DNA of 41,653 nucleotides from Fusobacterium sp. SYSU M8D902 (GCF_040199715.1 NZ_JBEFNA010000020.1:1-41653); one strand, 5' to 3'; positions 6,951 through 15,128 are shown, counted from the stretch's first letter. The notes: a model not told the origin generated them from the sequence alone. A program made the numbers and translations.

Positions 6951-8258
6951 TTATAATAATTTAGCAGCTATCTCAGCTATCTCAGATCTTTCACCTTTCT
7001 TCAAAGTGATATGTCCTACAATGCTTTCAAATTTCAATTTGTCTGCCATATAAGTAAGTCCATTAGTATTTGCATCTAGATATGGATTATCTATCTGCTG
7101 TGGGTCTCCAGTAAAAATGATCTTAGTATCCTGTCCAGCTCTTGTTACAATAGTCTTAATCTCCAATGGAGTCAAGTTTTGAGCCTCATCTATTATTATC
7201 AAACCTTTCGGAATACTTCTACCTCTTATATAAGTAAGGGGTTCTATCTTCATCATTCCCATTGATTCTAAGCCCTCTACTACCTTTTCTCCAGCCTTAT
7301 CTTCTTTAGCTTCGCTTAAAAAATCTATATTGTCAAATATCGGTTGCATCCAAGGTTTTAATTTTTCCTTTTCACTACCTGGTAGATATCCCAAATCTTT
7401 TCCCATAGGGATAATCGGTCTAGCTATTAGTATCTTTCTATATCTTTTCTTCTCTACCACTAGTTCCAATCCAGCAGCTATAGCCATCAGAGTTTTTCCT
7501 GTTCCAGCTCCTCCTACCAATGTAACAACTTTCACACTGTCATCCATCAAGAGCTCCATAGCAAATCTCTGTTCATCATTTCTAGCTCTTAGCCCCCAAG
7601 CTTGTCCGTCACCCAATATAAATTTTTTTATCTTACCTTCTACATATCTTCCACATAAGATATTATCTTTATATTTTAATTTGAAGAAACAATTTGGTGT
7701 AGCTAATATATCCTCTCTATTTAGATCAACAAAGCTTATCTTACCATCTTTATCAAATTTATCATAAAGTTTTTTATCCACTTCTACTTCAAAATATCCA
7801 TCATAGAGTTCGTTATATTCCACTCTATCTGTATTATAATCCTCTACTTCCAATCCCAATGAGTCAGCCTTAATTCTCATATTTATATCTTTACTAACTA
7901 TTATAACTCTTCTATCTGGATTATCCTGCTTTATTCCTAAGGTTACAGAGATTATATTGTTATCCATAACATCTTTACTCAAATTCTCTGGTAACAACTC
8001 TCTATTATTTTTGATTTCCACTTTAAAAAATATATCTTCAGGTAGATTTACACCTTTTGAAAGACTTCCCTTAGATCTTATCTCGTCTAATACTCTAGAG
8101 GCCATTCTAGCTTGAATTGCTGTATTTTGATTTCTCTTTAACTTATCGATCTCTTCTACTACATAGATAGGTAAAATTACATCATTCCCTCTAAAGTTAT
8201 AGATACATTTAGGATCATGAATAAGAATATTAGTATCTAATACAAAAATTTTTCTCAT
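6951..8258 (-). CDS. PIN domain plus PhoH-like ATPase
   Basis: The 435-residue protein has an N-terminal PIN nuclease domain (residues 1 to about 140, starting KIFVLDTNILIHDP with Asp8) and a C-terminal PhoH ATPase domain. Walker A is GGAGTGKT at residues 249-256; Walker B is LIIIDEAQN at about 350, followed by the family's IFTGDPQQID. This two-domain order is that of the YlaK/PhoH2-like proteins, which couple RNA unwinding to PIN ribonuclease activity in some bacteria. The ATG follows AAAGGAG. A 76-base gap separates it from the upstream flavoprotein gene, and its own terminator follows. Confidence 0.9.
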   Translation of the reverse strand: MRKIFVLDTNILIHDPKCIYNFRGNDVILPIYVVEEIDKLKRNQNTAIQARMASRVLDEIRSKGSLSKGVNLPEDIFFKVEIKNNRELLPENLSKDVMDNNIISVTLGIKQDNPDRRVIIVSKDINMRIKADSLGLEVEDYNTDRVEYNELYDGYFEVEVDKKLYDKFDKDGKISFVDLNREDILATPNCFFKLKYKDNILCGRYVEGKIKKFILGDGQAWGLRARNDEQRFAMELLMDDSVKVVTLVGGAGTGKTLMAIAAGLELVVEKKRYRKILIARPIIPMGKDLGYLPGSEKEKLKPWMQPIFDNIDFLSEAKEDKAGEKVVEGLESMGMMKIEPLTYIRGRSIPKGLIIIDEAQNLTPLEIKTIVTRAGQDTKIIFTGDPQQIDNPYLDANTNGLTYMADKLKFESIVGHITLKKGERSEIAEIAAKLL

Positions 8259-8334
8259 ATAAATCAGCTCCTTTGAGTAATAATATCAAAGTGTCCCCTT
8301 TAATTATATGTTCGTAAAATTTCTGCTATTTCCT

Positions 8335-9252
8335 TTATTTTTTCAATACTCTTTTTATTACTTGTAAAGCTGCTGCTGTTCCGTCAGCTACAGCACAAGT
8401 TATCTGTCTTACTGCTCCACTCTTTATGTCTCCAGCTACATACATACCCTCTATATTAGTTTTTAATTCAGAGTCTGTTATTATATATCCCTCTTTATCC
8501 AATTTAGCAAACTCTCCATACATCTCTGTATTATTTTTTGTTCCTAAGTATAAGAAAGCAAAATCAGATTTATAAGTTTTTTCCTCTCCCTTTTCTGAAA
8601 CTAATAACTCCTCTACATACTCTTTTCCTCTTATTTCAAGAAGTTTTACTCCTGTTATTATCTCTACCTTTTCAGAAGATTTCAATGCCTCATAACTCTC
8701 TTTACTACACTTGAACTCATCTTCAACTACCATAACTCTTATTTTCTTTGAGAATTTAGTTAAAAATAGTGCCTCTTCAGCTAATTCCTCTCCCTGTCCT
8801 ACCAATGAAACTGTCATAAACTTTGTAAAAGCTCCATCACAAGTAGCACAGTAAGATACTCCCTTACCTAAAAACTCCTTCTCTCCTTTGATTTTTTTCC
8901 CAAAGTTTTTTCCTGTTCCTGTTGCAACAATTATATTTTTTCCTTTAAAATTTCCAGCATCTGTTTTTACTATCTTTACCTCTTCATATGGATCAAATCC
9001 TAAAAGTGTACCCTCTACAAACTCTGCTCCAAATTTCTCAGCATGTTGTCTCATTAGTAAGTTTAACTCTGTTCCTGTTATCCCCTCTGGAAATCCTGGA
9101 TAGTTATCAACTTTATGAGCCATATATAGACTTCCTAAATTTTTTCTCTCAATTATTAAAGTTGAAAGTTTTGATCTCCCTGTATATAATCCAGCTGTTA
9201 AACCAGCAGGTCCTCCTCCTATTATTATCACATCATATATCTTTTCTACCAT
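8335..9252 (-). CDS. Thioredoxin-reductase-like flavoprotein lacking the NADPH motifs
   Basis: The 305-residue protein has the FAD-binding GGGPAGL near residues 12-18, the redox-active CATCD (Cys135, Cys138) and the C-terminal second FAD motif GMYVAGDI, all as in thioredoxin reductase, and is of normal length. The NADPH-binding GGGDSA is replaced by GQGEEL (152-157), and HRRxxxR is replaced by VVEDEFKCS (175-183). In Clostridium, proteins with these losses are ferredoxin-dependent flavin thioredoxin reductases, so an electron donor other than NADPH is likely. A GGAGGAG site precedes the ATG. It follows the MBL hydrolase gene by 10 bases in the same operon. No thioredoxin gene lies nearby. Confidence 0.8.
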   Translation of the reverse strand: MVEKIYDVIIIGGGPAGLTAGLYTGRSKLSTLIIERKNLGSLYMAHKVDNYPGFPEGITGTELNLLMRQHAEKFGAEFVEGTLLGFDPYEEVKIVKTDAGNFKGKNIIVATGTGKNFGKKIKGEKEFLGKGVSYCATCDGAFTKFMTVSLVGQGEELAEEALFLTKFSKKIRVMVVEDEFKCSKESYEALKSSEKVEIITGVKLLEIRGKEYVEELLVSEKGEEKTYKSDFAFLYLGTKNNTEMYGEFAKLDKEGYIITDSELKTNIEGMYVAGDIKSGAVRQITCAVADGTAAALQVIKRVLKK

Positions 9253-9262
9253 CTCTCTCCTC

Positions 9263-9889
9263 CTATATCATTCCTTGCATTGTTAAAAATACTTTTTCTT
9301 CTCCTATTGTTGTTGGTTCACTGTGTGCACTGTAAACCTTAGTATCTTCAGGTAATTCTGTACAAAGTCTCTTCAAACTTTTAAAAAGCATATCCCCATC
9401 ACTTGTTGGTAAATCATATCTTCCAAAACTTCTTCTAAACATTGTATCTCCTGAGATCAATATTTTATTCTCTTCATTATAGAAACATTTTGATCCTATT
9501 GTATGACCTGGAGTATCAATAACTCTAAACTCTCCTATCATATCCCCATCTTTCATAGTTGTATAATCTCCATTGTATTCAAAGTTTGTTCCATTTATAT
9601 ACTTCATCAAACTCAATTCATTATCAACTAAAAATCTCTCTTCCTCTTTTCCAATATATACCTCTACATCTGGATAGATCTCCTTTATTCTATTCAATCC
9701 AGCTATATGATCCCCATGTCCATGAGTGAATATCATATACTTCAAAGTTAATCCATTACTTTTTATAAAAGATTCTACTCTACCTAAATTTTCTCCACCA
9801 CAATCAAATAGATATGCTTCTTTATTATCATTCCATACCAAGTAACAGTTTGTCATTAAGCTTCCCAAGTAAAAAGTCTGTATCTTCAT
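9263..9889 (-). CDS. MBL-fold metallo-hydrolase, glyoxalase II-like
   Basis: This 208-residue protein carries the metal motif THGHGDHIAG (HxHxDH), then DTPGHTIGSKCF, then SGDTMFRRSFGRYDL, the set typical of short glyoxalase II-like (YcbL-type) hydrolases. They cleave thioesters or lactone-like substrates; the actual substrate is unknown. The ATG at 9889 is preferred because GGAGG lies just upstream; the TTG at 9901 is part of that site. It is the first gene of an operon with the thioredoxin-reductase-like gene, driven by a consensus promoter upstream. Confidence 0.85.
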   Translation of the reverse strand: MKIQTFYLGSLMTNCYLVWNDNKEAYLFDCGGENLGRVESFIKSNGLTLKYMIFTHGHGDHIAGLNRIKEIYPDVEVYIGKEEERFLVDNELSLMKYINGTNFEYNGDYTTMKDGDMIGEFRVIDTPGHTIGSKCFYNEENKILISGDTMFRRSFGRYDLPTSDGDMLFKSLKRLCTELPEDTKVYSAHSEPTTIGEEKVFLTMQGMI

Positions 9890-9928
9890 TCTATCCTCCA
9901 ATTCTATTCCTTTCTTGTCTACATTAAT

Positions 9929-9957
9929 ATTATACTTTACCTTACAAATCTTGTCAA
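9929..9957 (-). promoter_or_regulatory. Consensus promoter for the MBL hydrolase operon
   Basis: On the minus strand TTGACA (plus 9952-9957), a 17-base spacer and TATAAT (plus 9929-9934): a perfect sigma-70 promoter, with the start codon about 35 bases downstream of the predicted start site. Confidence 0.75.
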
Positions 9958-9962
9958 AATAT

Positions 9963-9993
9963 TACTACTAAATTTTAAAATTTATGCTATAAT
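9963..9993 (+). promoter_or_regulatory. Extended -10 promoter of trmL
   Basis: TATGCTATAAT gives an extended -10 (TGC before TATAAT at 9988-9993) without a good -35. A TACTACTAA block ends 16 bases upstream. The same arrangement occurs before lgt. Confidence 0.5.
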
Positions 9994-10077
9994 TAATATA
10001 AAAGTTTAATAACTGTACTTAATTTTTATTATGTACTTTTCTCAAACTATAAAATTAATACAATAGGAGGAATTATT

Positions 10078-10536
10078 TTGAATATAGTTTTATTAAATCC
10101 AGAGATCCCATACAATACAGGAAATATTGGAAGAACATCAGTATTAACTAACACTAAGCTTCATCTTATTAAGCCTTTAGGATTCTCACTTGATGAGAAA
10201 CAATTAAGAAGAGCAGGGTTAGATTATTGGCATCTAGTTGATCTAGTTATTTGGGAATCTTATGAGGAGTTTGTAGAAGCAAATGCTGGAGCTAGAATAT
10301 TTTATGCTACTACTAAAACAACTCAAAGATATAGTGATATCGAATTTAAAGAGAATGACTTTATTATGTTTGGACCAGAATCTAGAGGTATACCAGAGGA
10401 TATTTTAAATGCTAATAAAGAGAGTTGTATCACTATCCCTATGATTGATATGGGACGTTCTCTAAATCTATCAAACTCTGCTGCTATAATTCTTTATGAA
10501 GCACTTAGACAGACTGATTTTAATTTTAAAAAATAG
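10078..10536 (+). CDS. trmL: tRNA (cytidine/uridine-34 2'-O)-methyltransferase TrmL
   Basis: This 152-residue SPOUT methyltransferase modifies the wobble ribose of tRNA-Leu species using S-adenosylmethionine. Motifs are NPEIPYNTGNIGRT (motif 1), FGPESRGIP (motif 2) and RSLNLSNSAAIILYEALRQ (motif 3 with the trefoil-knot SAM pocket). Length is typical. The start is a TTG at 10078, preceded by AGGAGGAATTATT; no ATG lies nearby in frame. ruvC starts 12 bases after its stop. Confidence 0.93.
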   Translation: MNIVLLNPEIPYNTGNIGRTSVLTNTKLHLIKPLGFSLDEKQLRRAGLDYWHLVDLVIWESYEEFVEANAGARIFYATTKTTQRYSDIEFKENDFIMFGPESRGIPEDILNANKESCITIPMIDMGRSLNLSNSAAIILYEALRQTDFNFKK

Positions 10537-10548
10537 GAGAATAGTATT

Positions 10549-11127
10549 ATGAGAGTTTTAGGAATAGATCCAGGTACTGCGATTGTAGGTTTTTCTATTC
10601 TCGATTTTGAAAACAGTAAGTTTAAAGTTATTGATTATGGGTGTGTGTATACTGATAAGGATCTTCCTATGGAGGAGCGTCTTTGTAAGATCTACTCTGA
10701 GCTTACAGAGATAATAAAAAGATATCAACCAACTGATATGGCAATAGAGGAGTTATTCTATTTTAAAAATAATAAAACTGTTATCTCTGTTGCTCAAGCT
10801 AGAGGTGTTATTATTCTCTGTGGAAATCAAAATAATCTTAAGATTAGTCACTATACACCTCTTCAAGTAAAAACAGGAATTACAGGATATGGAAAGGCTG
10901 AAAAAAAACAGGTACAGCTAATGGTTCAAAAAATCCTCTCACTTGGTGAGATTCCAAAACCAGATGATGCTGCTGATGCTTTAGCCATTGCTATCACACA
11001 TATCAACTCTATAAATTCTGGTTTTTTCAGTAGAGGTTTAAATGATAAACTCAGCACAAAAAATCTTCCCAAAACTAAGATATCTGCTAAAGAGTATAGA
11101 GAACTAATTTTGAATGGAGGTAATTAA
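10549..11127 (+). CDS. ruvC: Crossover junction endodeoxyribonuclease RuvC
   Basis: The 192-residue protein resolves Holliday junctions during recombination. Catalytic acidic residues are visible: Asp7 in VLGIDPGT, the Glu in AIEELFYFKNNKT and the Asp pair in DDAADALAIAITH. It is longer than E. coli RuvC (173) because of a basic C-terminal tail. It lies between trmL and a nitroreductase gene. Its last codons (GGA GGT AAT TAA) double as the ribosome binding site for the next gene. ruvA and ruvB are not in this window. Confidence 0.95.
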   Translation: MRVLGIDPGTAIVGFSILDFENSKFKVIDYGCVYTDKDLPMEERLCKIYSELTEIIKRYQPTDMAIEELFYFKNNKTVISVAQARGVIILCGNQNNLKISHYTPLQVKTGITGYGKAEKKQVQLMVQKILSLGEIPKPDDAADALAIAITHINSINSGFFSRGLNDKLSTKNLPKTKISAKEYRELILNGGN

Positions 11128-11128
11128 T

Positions 11129-11704
11129 ATGATAATTGAAACTTTAAAACAGATCCGTTCTCACAGAAGTTTTTGTAGAGAAAAAATCTCAATGGAAGCT
11201 CTTGAAAAAATGATTGAAAGTACAAGATACGCTTCTTCCACTAAAAATAGCCAAAAGATAAGATATGCCCTTATCAATGATGAAGAGCTTTGTAAACAGA
11301 TATTTTCCTTTGTGAAGTTTGCTGGGGCTATATCTTGGAATCCAACACTTGAAGAAGCTCCAACTGCATATATTTTAATGTGTAGTGAAACACCCCTAAC
11401 AAGTATAACTGAAAAAAATCTATACTTTGATATGGGAATTGCTTCACACAACATTCTTCTTGTGGCCAATGAGTTAGGATATGGTGGTTGTATTATTGGA
11501 GCTTACAATAGACCAGAGGTAGATAAATTAGTTCAACTTCCTGAAAGATACTCTTCACATATCTTACTTGCCTTAGGAAAACCTACAGATAAAATTCATA
11601 TTGTAGATGCAATTAATAATGAGACAACTTACTACAGAGATGAGAATAATCAGCACTTTGTACCTAAATTATCCCTTGAAAACATTTCTTTACTAAAAAA
11701 GTAA
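11129..11704 (+). CDS. Nitroreductase-family FMN protein
   Basis: This 191-residue protein has the nitroreductase start (IRSHRSFCREKI, with the RxxR FMN-phosphate contact), YASSTKNSQKIRYALI, a central FDMGIASHNILLVANELGYGGCIIGAYN helix and the C-terminal LLALGKP strand. It probably reduces nitro or quinone compounds with FMN; the substrate is not predictable. The ATG at 11129 is chosen because GGAGG lies inside the end of ruvC; an upstream in-frame start (11114) would overlap it. Confidence 0.88.
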   Translation: MIIETLKQIRSHRSFCREKISMEALEKMIESTRYASSTKNSQKIRYALINDEELCKQIFSFVKFAGAISWNPTLEEAPTAYILMCSETPLTSITEKNLYFDMGIASHNILLVANELGYGGCIIGAYNRPEVDKLVQLPERYSSHILLALGKPTDKIHIVDAINNETTYYRDENNQHFVPKLSLENISLLKK

Positions 11705-11714
11705 AAAATAATTC

Positions 11715-11743
11715 TTGACTTTTTTACTAGGTTAATGTATAAT
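11715..11743 (+). promoter_or_regulatory. Orphan sigma-70 promoter after the nitroreductase gene
   Basis: TTGACT (11715-11720), a 17-base spacer and TATAAT (11738-11743). It directs transcription into a gene-free 100 bases ending in a terminator. It closely resembles the promoter of the small-RNA candidate at 3215, sharing CTTGACTTTTT and TATAATTCAA. Confidence 0.6.
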
Positions 11744-11749
11744 TCAAGT

Positions 11750-11841
11750 ATCCTTTCTTTTAAAGTATTTTAATTTACTTAATTAACAACAATATAAAAG
11801 CTGTCAGTGCATATAAAAATCTGACAGCTTTTATATTTTTT
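11750..11841 (+). ncRNA. Candidate small RNA ending in a strong terminator
   Basis: A transcript from the promoter at 11715-11743 would be about 90 nt and contains no meaningful reading frame. Its 3' end is a perfect 14-bp stem (arms 11794-11807 and 11821-11834, 13-base loop) followed by ATTTTTT. It also carries AATTAACAACA, which is found near the 5' end of the candidate RNA at 3250. The hairpin also serves as terminator for the trmL-ruvC-nitroreductase operon, so the alternative reading is a terminator with a chance promoter. Confidence 0.4.
11794..11841 (+). terminator. Strong terminator of the trmL-ruvC-nitroreductase operon
   Basis: A perfect 14-bp stem containing GCTGTCAG/CTGACAGC followed by ATTTTTT. 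It lies between converging genes. Confidence 0.8.
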
Positions 11842-11850
11842 GGAAAATTT

Positions 11851-13008
11851 TTATTGATAATCTTGTATATAATTTAACTTTAATTTAAAAATATTTTTTT
11901 CTATCAATTGAGTTACAACTTGAGTATTTTTTATCTCAATTCTCTCTAAGAATATTAACTCTTCTAAGCTTAACACTCCTAAACTCAATAGTGAAAAATC
12001 TCCTATTTTTACTCTTATATCCCAATCTGTATCTACTATACTCACCTGTCCACTCTCATTTAGAGAAAAAACCCTATTATTATCAGATATAATATCATCT
12101 ACAATAGATATTTTAAAAGTTATCCCTTTAATATTTAAATTCTCCAGTATTTTTTTAGGATCTAAAACTCTTCCCATTATAAATTGGTTTTCACTCTTAT
12201 AGACTCTTTTCTGATTTTTAAAATAATATTCAATTCTCTCTCCCTCAGGAGTTTTTATCTCCAATTTAGGATAATACTCTCTAAAAGTTTTTATAAAGCT
12301 AAGTAGGTTCTCATACTCTCTCTTTCCCTTTGCAAATAGCTCTCTTACTGTTAATATATCTCCCCTATATAGAGCTACATATCCTCTTACTATTCCCTTT
12401 GAGTAAAGCATGTAGATATCTCCACCGTCACTTATTATCTCAGCTACCCAATTTTTATAGTAGTTCTCATCTCTCTCTACATATAAGGATCTATTTTTCA
12501 TAACAAAATCATATACACTTATCAAATCACTATAAAGGGAACTCTCTATTTCCAATTTTACAATCTCAAACTCTCTATCTATCTTATCAAAACATATCTC
12601 TTTAGTTTCTAAAGAGAGTTTATTTAACTTTGTAATATATTCAAAACCATAACCTCTATAGATTTCTGGATTAATTGGAGATAAAAAAACCAGTGGCAAA
12701 CCCTTTTCATAACTTTTTTTTAAACTTTCCTCCATTAATTTTCTCATATATCCCCTACCTCTATATTGAGGAGAGACTGCCACTCCTACTATATAGTTAG
12801 ATGGAAAAATTTTCCCATTTATATTTAGCTTATATGGATTTTCATGTAGAGAAGCTCTTATACTTCCAGTCTCCTCTAAAACTAAAAACTTATTTTTGTC
12901 ATATAGTTTAGTAAAATAAAAATCCACCTCTTCTTGGGAATCTTTAAAACACTCCTCCCAGATCTCTCTCGCTCTTTTATAATCGCTATCTATTCCATAT
13001 CTTATCAT
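11851..13008 (-). CDS. Eis-like GNAT acetyltransferase with SCP2-type C-terminus
   Basis: The 385-residue protein has an N-terminal GNAT domain (about 1-145) with VGVAVSPQYRGRGYMRKLM, whose QYRGRGY is the acetyl-CoA loop, and YRGYGFEY. A second, divergent GNAT-like segment spans about 150-270 and a C-terminal sterol-carrier-like domain about 285-385. This three-part layout and length are those of the Eis/YitI family, which acetylates amines, including aminoglycosides in some species. The ATG follows GAGG. It is a single gene converging on the nitroreductase operon. The function here is unknown. Confidence 0.75.
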   Translation of the reverse strand: MIRYGIDSDYKRAREIWEECFKDSQEEVDFYFTKLYDKNKFLVLEETGSIRASLHENPYKLNINGKIFPSNYIVGVAVSPQYRGRGYMRKLMEESLKKSYEKGLPLVFLSPINPEIYRGYGFEYITKLNKLSLETKEICFDKIDREFEIVKLEIESSLYSDLISVYDFVMKNRSLYVERDENYYKNWVAEIISDGGDIYMLYSKGIVRGYVALYRGDILTVRELFAKGKREYENLLSFIKTFREYYPKLEIKTPEGERIEYYFKNQKRVYKSENQFIMGRVLDPKKILENLNIKGITFKISIVDDIISDNNRVFSLNESGQVSIVDTDWDIRVKIGDFSLLSLGVLSLEELIFLERIEIKNTQVVTQLIEKNIFKLKLNYIQDYQ

Positions 13009-13099
13009 TGTTTACCTCTTAAATATTACTTTTATTTTTCTTTTTATTATATTATAATTTAATTAGAGAAAAAAATCTATTATCTTTAGGAGGTTTTTA

Positions 13100-13504
13100 A
13101 TGTTTAATTTTAATTATAAAATACAGAAAGAGGATATCAATTATGGTGGACATGTAGGAAATGAGAGAGCTCTTTTATTTTTCCAAATGGCTAGAATAGC
13201 TTTTTTCGAGTCTTTAGGTCTAAGTGAGTTGGATTTGGGAGAGGGAGCTGGTGTTATTCAAAAAAATAGTTTTGTAGAATACAACAAACAGCTATTTTTA
13301 GATGAAAATATCTCTATAACAATCAAGAATATTGAATTTTCTAAGACAAGTTTCAATATTTTTTATGATATTTTTAATGAAAATAGGGACATTGTTATAA
13401 GTGGATCTACTCTTTTAGTTTGTTTTGATTATTCAAGTCATAAAATAAAAAGAGTGCCTGAGTCATTTAAAATGAAAACTCTTTCACTTTCTGAGGAGAT
13501 GTAA
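13100..13504 (+). CDS. Hotdog-fold acyl-CoA thioesterase
   Basis: The 134-residue protein matches the 4-hydroxybenzoyl-CoA thioesterase/YbgC-like group: NYGGHVGNERALLFFQMARIAFFESLG, where the active-site Asp of YbgC (YxDTDxxGHV) is represented by the NYGGHVGN loop, and a C-terminal strand VISGSTLLVCFD. It probably hydrolyses a short or medium acyl thioester. AGGAGG precedes the ATG. The DUF523 gene begins 2 bases after its stop codon, so they are co-transcribed. The substrate is unknown. Confidence 0.75.
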   Translation: MFNFNYKIQKEDINYGGHVGNERALLFFQMARIAFFESLGLSELDLGEGAGVIQKNSFVEYNKQLFLDENISITIKNIEFSKTSFNIFYDIFNENRDIVISGSTLLVCFDYSSHKIKRVPESFKMKTLSLSEEM

Positions 13505-13506
13505 AT

Positions 13507-13938
13507 ATGAATATACTTGTCAGTGCTTGTTTACTTGGAGTAGCTTGTAGATATGATGGGAAGTCCAAAGAGGTAGCAAAAATAGTGGAGCTTTTAAAAT
13601 CTCACACCTTGATACCTGTCTGTCCTGAACAGCTTGGAGGTCTTGCAACACCGAGAACTCCTTCTGAAAGAAAATATGATAAAGTTATCAATAAAGATGG
13701 AGTTGATGTCACTTTTGAATATGAAAAAGGAGCTGAAGAAGCTCTTAAAATAGCTAAACTATATAAATGTTCACTAGCTATTCTAAAAGAAAAAAGTCCC
13801 TCTTGTGGTTGTGGACAAATCTATGATGGTAGTTTTACAAAAAATTTGATATCTGGAAATGGTACCACAACTGATTTATTATTAAAAAACAATATAAAAG
13901 TTATCTCTGAAAATTCAGATGAAGTAAAAAATCTTTAA
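13507..13938 (+). CDS. DUF523 family protein
   Basis: The 143-residue protein has the conserved DUF523 pattern: SACLLGVACRYDG at the start, LIPVCPEQLGGLATPRTPSE in the middle and LKEKSPSCGCGQIYDG towards the end. The Cys in ACLLG, CRYDG, VCPEQ and PSCG are invariant in the family and suggest metal or Fe-S binding. Function is not established. It follows the thioesterase gene by 2 bases and appears to use a binding site (GAGGAG) inside that gene's end. Confidence 0.88.
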   Translation: MNILVSACLLGVACRYDGKSKEVAKIVELLKSHTLIPVCPEQLGGLATPRTPSERKYDKVINKDGVDVTFEYEKGAEEALKIAKLYKCSLAILKEKSPSCGCGQIYDGSFTKNLISGNGTTTDLLLKNNIKVISENSDEVKNL

Positions 13939-14177
13939 TATTAGGGTCTATTGTATTATTAGGATCTTGTAAACTACCATAAGAGTAATAATAAGTAACA
14001 TCTCTAGTGAATAATTTTCCATCTCTCCTCCTTAAAAATTTTTTTTATTTTTTAAACTATTTTCAACTTTTTTAAGTCAAAATAGTATGGGATAATTTTA
14101 TTATAACATAGTTATCTTTTTAGTTGAATATTTTTTTGATTAAAATTAAAATATCAACATTTATTTTAGGTGATACA

Positions 14178-14651
14178 GTGAAAAAGAATTTTTTAATTTT
14201 ATTACTCTTTAGTTTGAGTGTTCTCAGTTTCTCTTCTACAAAAACAGCATTTGAAGCTCAATTAGTAGAAAAACAAGGGGTATTATACTACAAAAATAGT
14301 AAAACTCCCTTTACTGGAAGAGTTATTTCAAAGAAAGATAGGAACTACTACTTAAATGGAAAAGCCAATGGAAAATGGCTAACATTTTACCCCAATGGAA
14401 ATCTAAAATCTATTGAGAATTGGAAAAATGGAAAACTTTTTGGTAGATTCGTACTTTATCAAGAGAATGGAACTAAAGTTTTTGAAACAACCTATTTAAA
14501 TGGAAAAGATAATGGGGCATACTTACTTTTTCATAAAAATGGAGTCTTACAAATTCAAGGTGCCTTTTCTAACGGTGTTCCAAAGGGAACTTGGAAATAC
14601 TACAACAACAAAGGAAAGTTGGTTGGAAAAGCTGTGTACCCTGATAAATAG
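14178..14651 (+). CDS. Secreted MORN_2-repeat protein (YwqK-like)
   Basis: The 157-residue protein starts with a signal peptide (KKNFLILLLFSLSVLSFSS) and then has about five MORN_2-type repeats of the form NGKxxGxWxxYxxNG, for example NGKANGKWLTFYPNG and NGVPKGTWKYYNNKG. Databases often call such proteins YwqK-type antitoxins, but nothing here supports an antitoxin role. The start is a GTG at 14178 with AGGTGAT just upstream; it opens the signal peptide directly, whereas an upstream TTG at 14124 would add 18 unlikely residues. It shares its opening pattern (a Tyr-rich line followed by TPFTG) with the MORN_2 protein of the fimbrial locus at 23809. Confidence 0.75.
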   Translation: MKKNFLILLLFSLSVLSFSSTKTAFEAQLVEKQGVLYYKNSKTPFTGRVISKKDRNYYLNGKANGKWLTFYPNGNLKSIENWKNGKLFGRFVLYQENGTKVFETTYLNGKDNGAYLLFHKNGVLQIQGAFSNGVPKGTWKYYNNKGKLVGKAVYPDK

Positions 14652-14702
14652 CTATTCTAATACTTGGGAAAGTTTTATATAATTTTTATAAGGGGGTCTT
14701 CA

Positions 14703-15032
14703 ATGAAGCTCATATTAAGTAAAATTTTAAATACTTCTGTCTTAGTTTCTCCTAAGAAAGCATTACAATTATATAAGATAATTGTAGAAAGAATAAAGAA
14801 TGGAAAAAATGTAAATATAGATTTTTTAGGAATACAAGCTACTACACTATCTTTTTTATATATTGTTTTCAGTAATGTAGCAAAAGAGTGTGAAAAAAAT
14901 TCTAAAGAATTAAAACAATTAATTTCAATTTCTAATGCATCACACAATTTAATTGAAGAGATGAAATATCTTAGAGATAACTATAAACAACTTAGTTTAA
15001 AATTCTCTGCACTTGAATATAGCTACTCTTAA
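14703..15032 (+). CDS. STAS-like (DUF4325-type) protein
   Basis: The 109-residue protein has a STAS-like layout: a basic N-terminal helix, then KNVNIDFLGIQATTLSFLYIVFSNV, the pattern in which a buried strand (VxIDF) leads into a small-residue helix start, as in DUF4325 and SpoIIAA-like folds. A weakly conserved helical C-terminus follows. The ATG at 14703 with AGGGGG seven bases upstream is chosen over an earlier start at 14664. It stands between a MORN_2 gene and a terminator. The role is unknown; STAS-like proteins are often regulatory partners. Confidence 0.55.
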   Translation: MKLILSKILNTSVLVSPKKALQLYKIIVERIKNGKNVNIDFLGIQATTLSFLYIVFSNVAKECEKNSKELKQLISISNASHNLIEEMKYLRDNYKQLSLKFSALEYSYS

Positions 15033-15050
15033 AAAAATTAAATATAATAG

Positions 15051-15110
15051 AAAAGGAAAAAAGTTACTTCTAATCGTCAATGATTTTCAATAACTTTTTT
15101 CCTTTTTTTA
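15051..15110. terminator. Bidirectional terminator between converging genes
   Basis: A 16-bp stem (15051-15066 with 15091-15106) rich in A/T with a GG/CC core, flanked by T-runs in both directions. It serves the STAS-like gene and nrdG, which converge here. Confidence 0.7.
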
Positions 15111-15128
15111 TCTAAATTCTAATATTTT

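Noticed and set aside
7330-7767. Open reading frame of 145 codons on the plus strand
   Set aside because: It lies wholly antisense to the PhoH-like ATPase gene, has no binding site and a low-complexity Ser/Pro/Leu-rich product.
8988-9335. Open reading frame of 115 codons on the plus strand
   Set aside because: It is antisense to the thioredoxin-reductase-like and MBL genes, without features of a real protein.
11161-11469. Open reading frame of 102 codons on the minus strand
   Set aside because: It is antisense to the nitroreductase gene.
14178-14651. Antitoxin of a toxin-antitoxin pair (YwqK label)
   Set aside because: It has a signal peptide and no toxin partner nearby; the MORN_2 repeats alone do not support the role.
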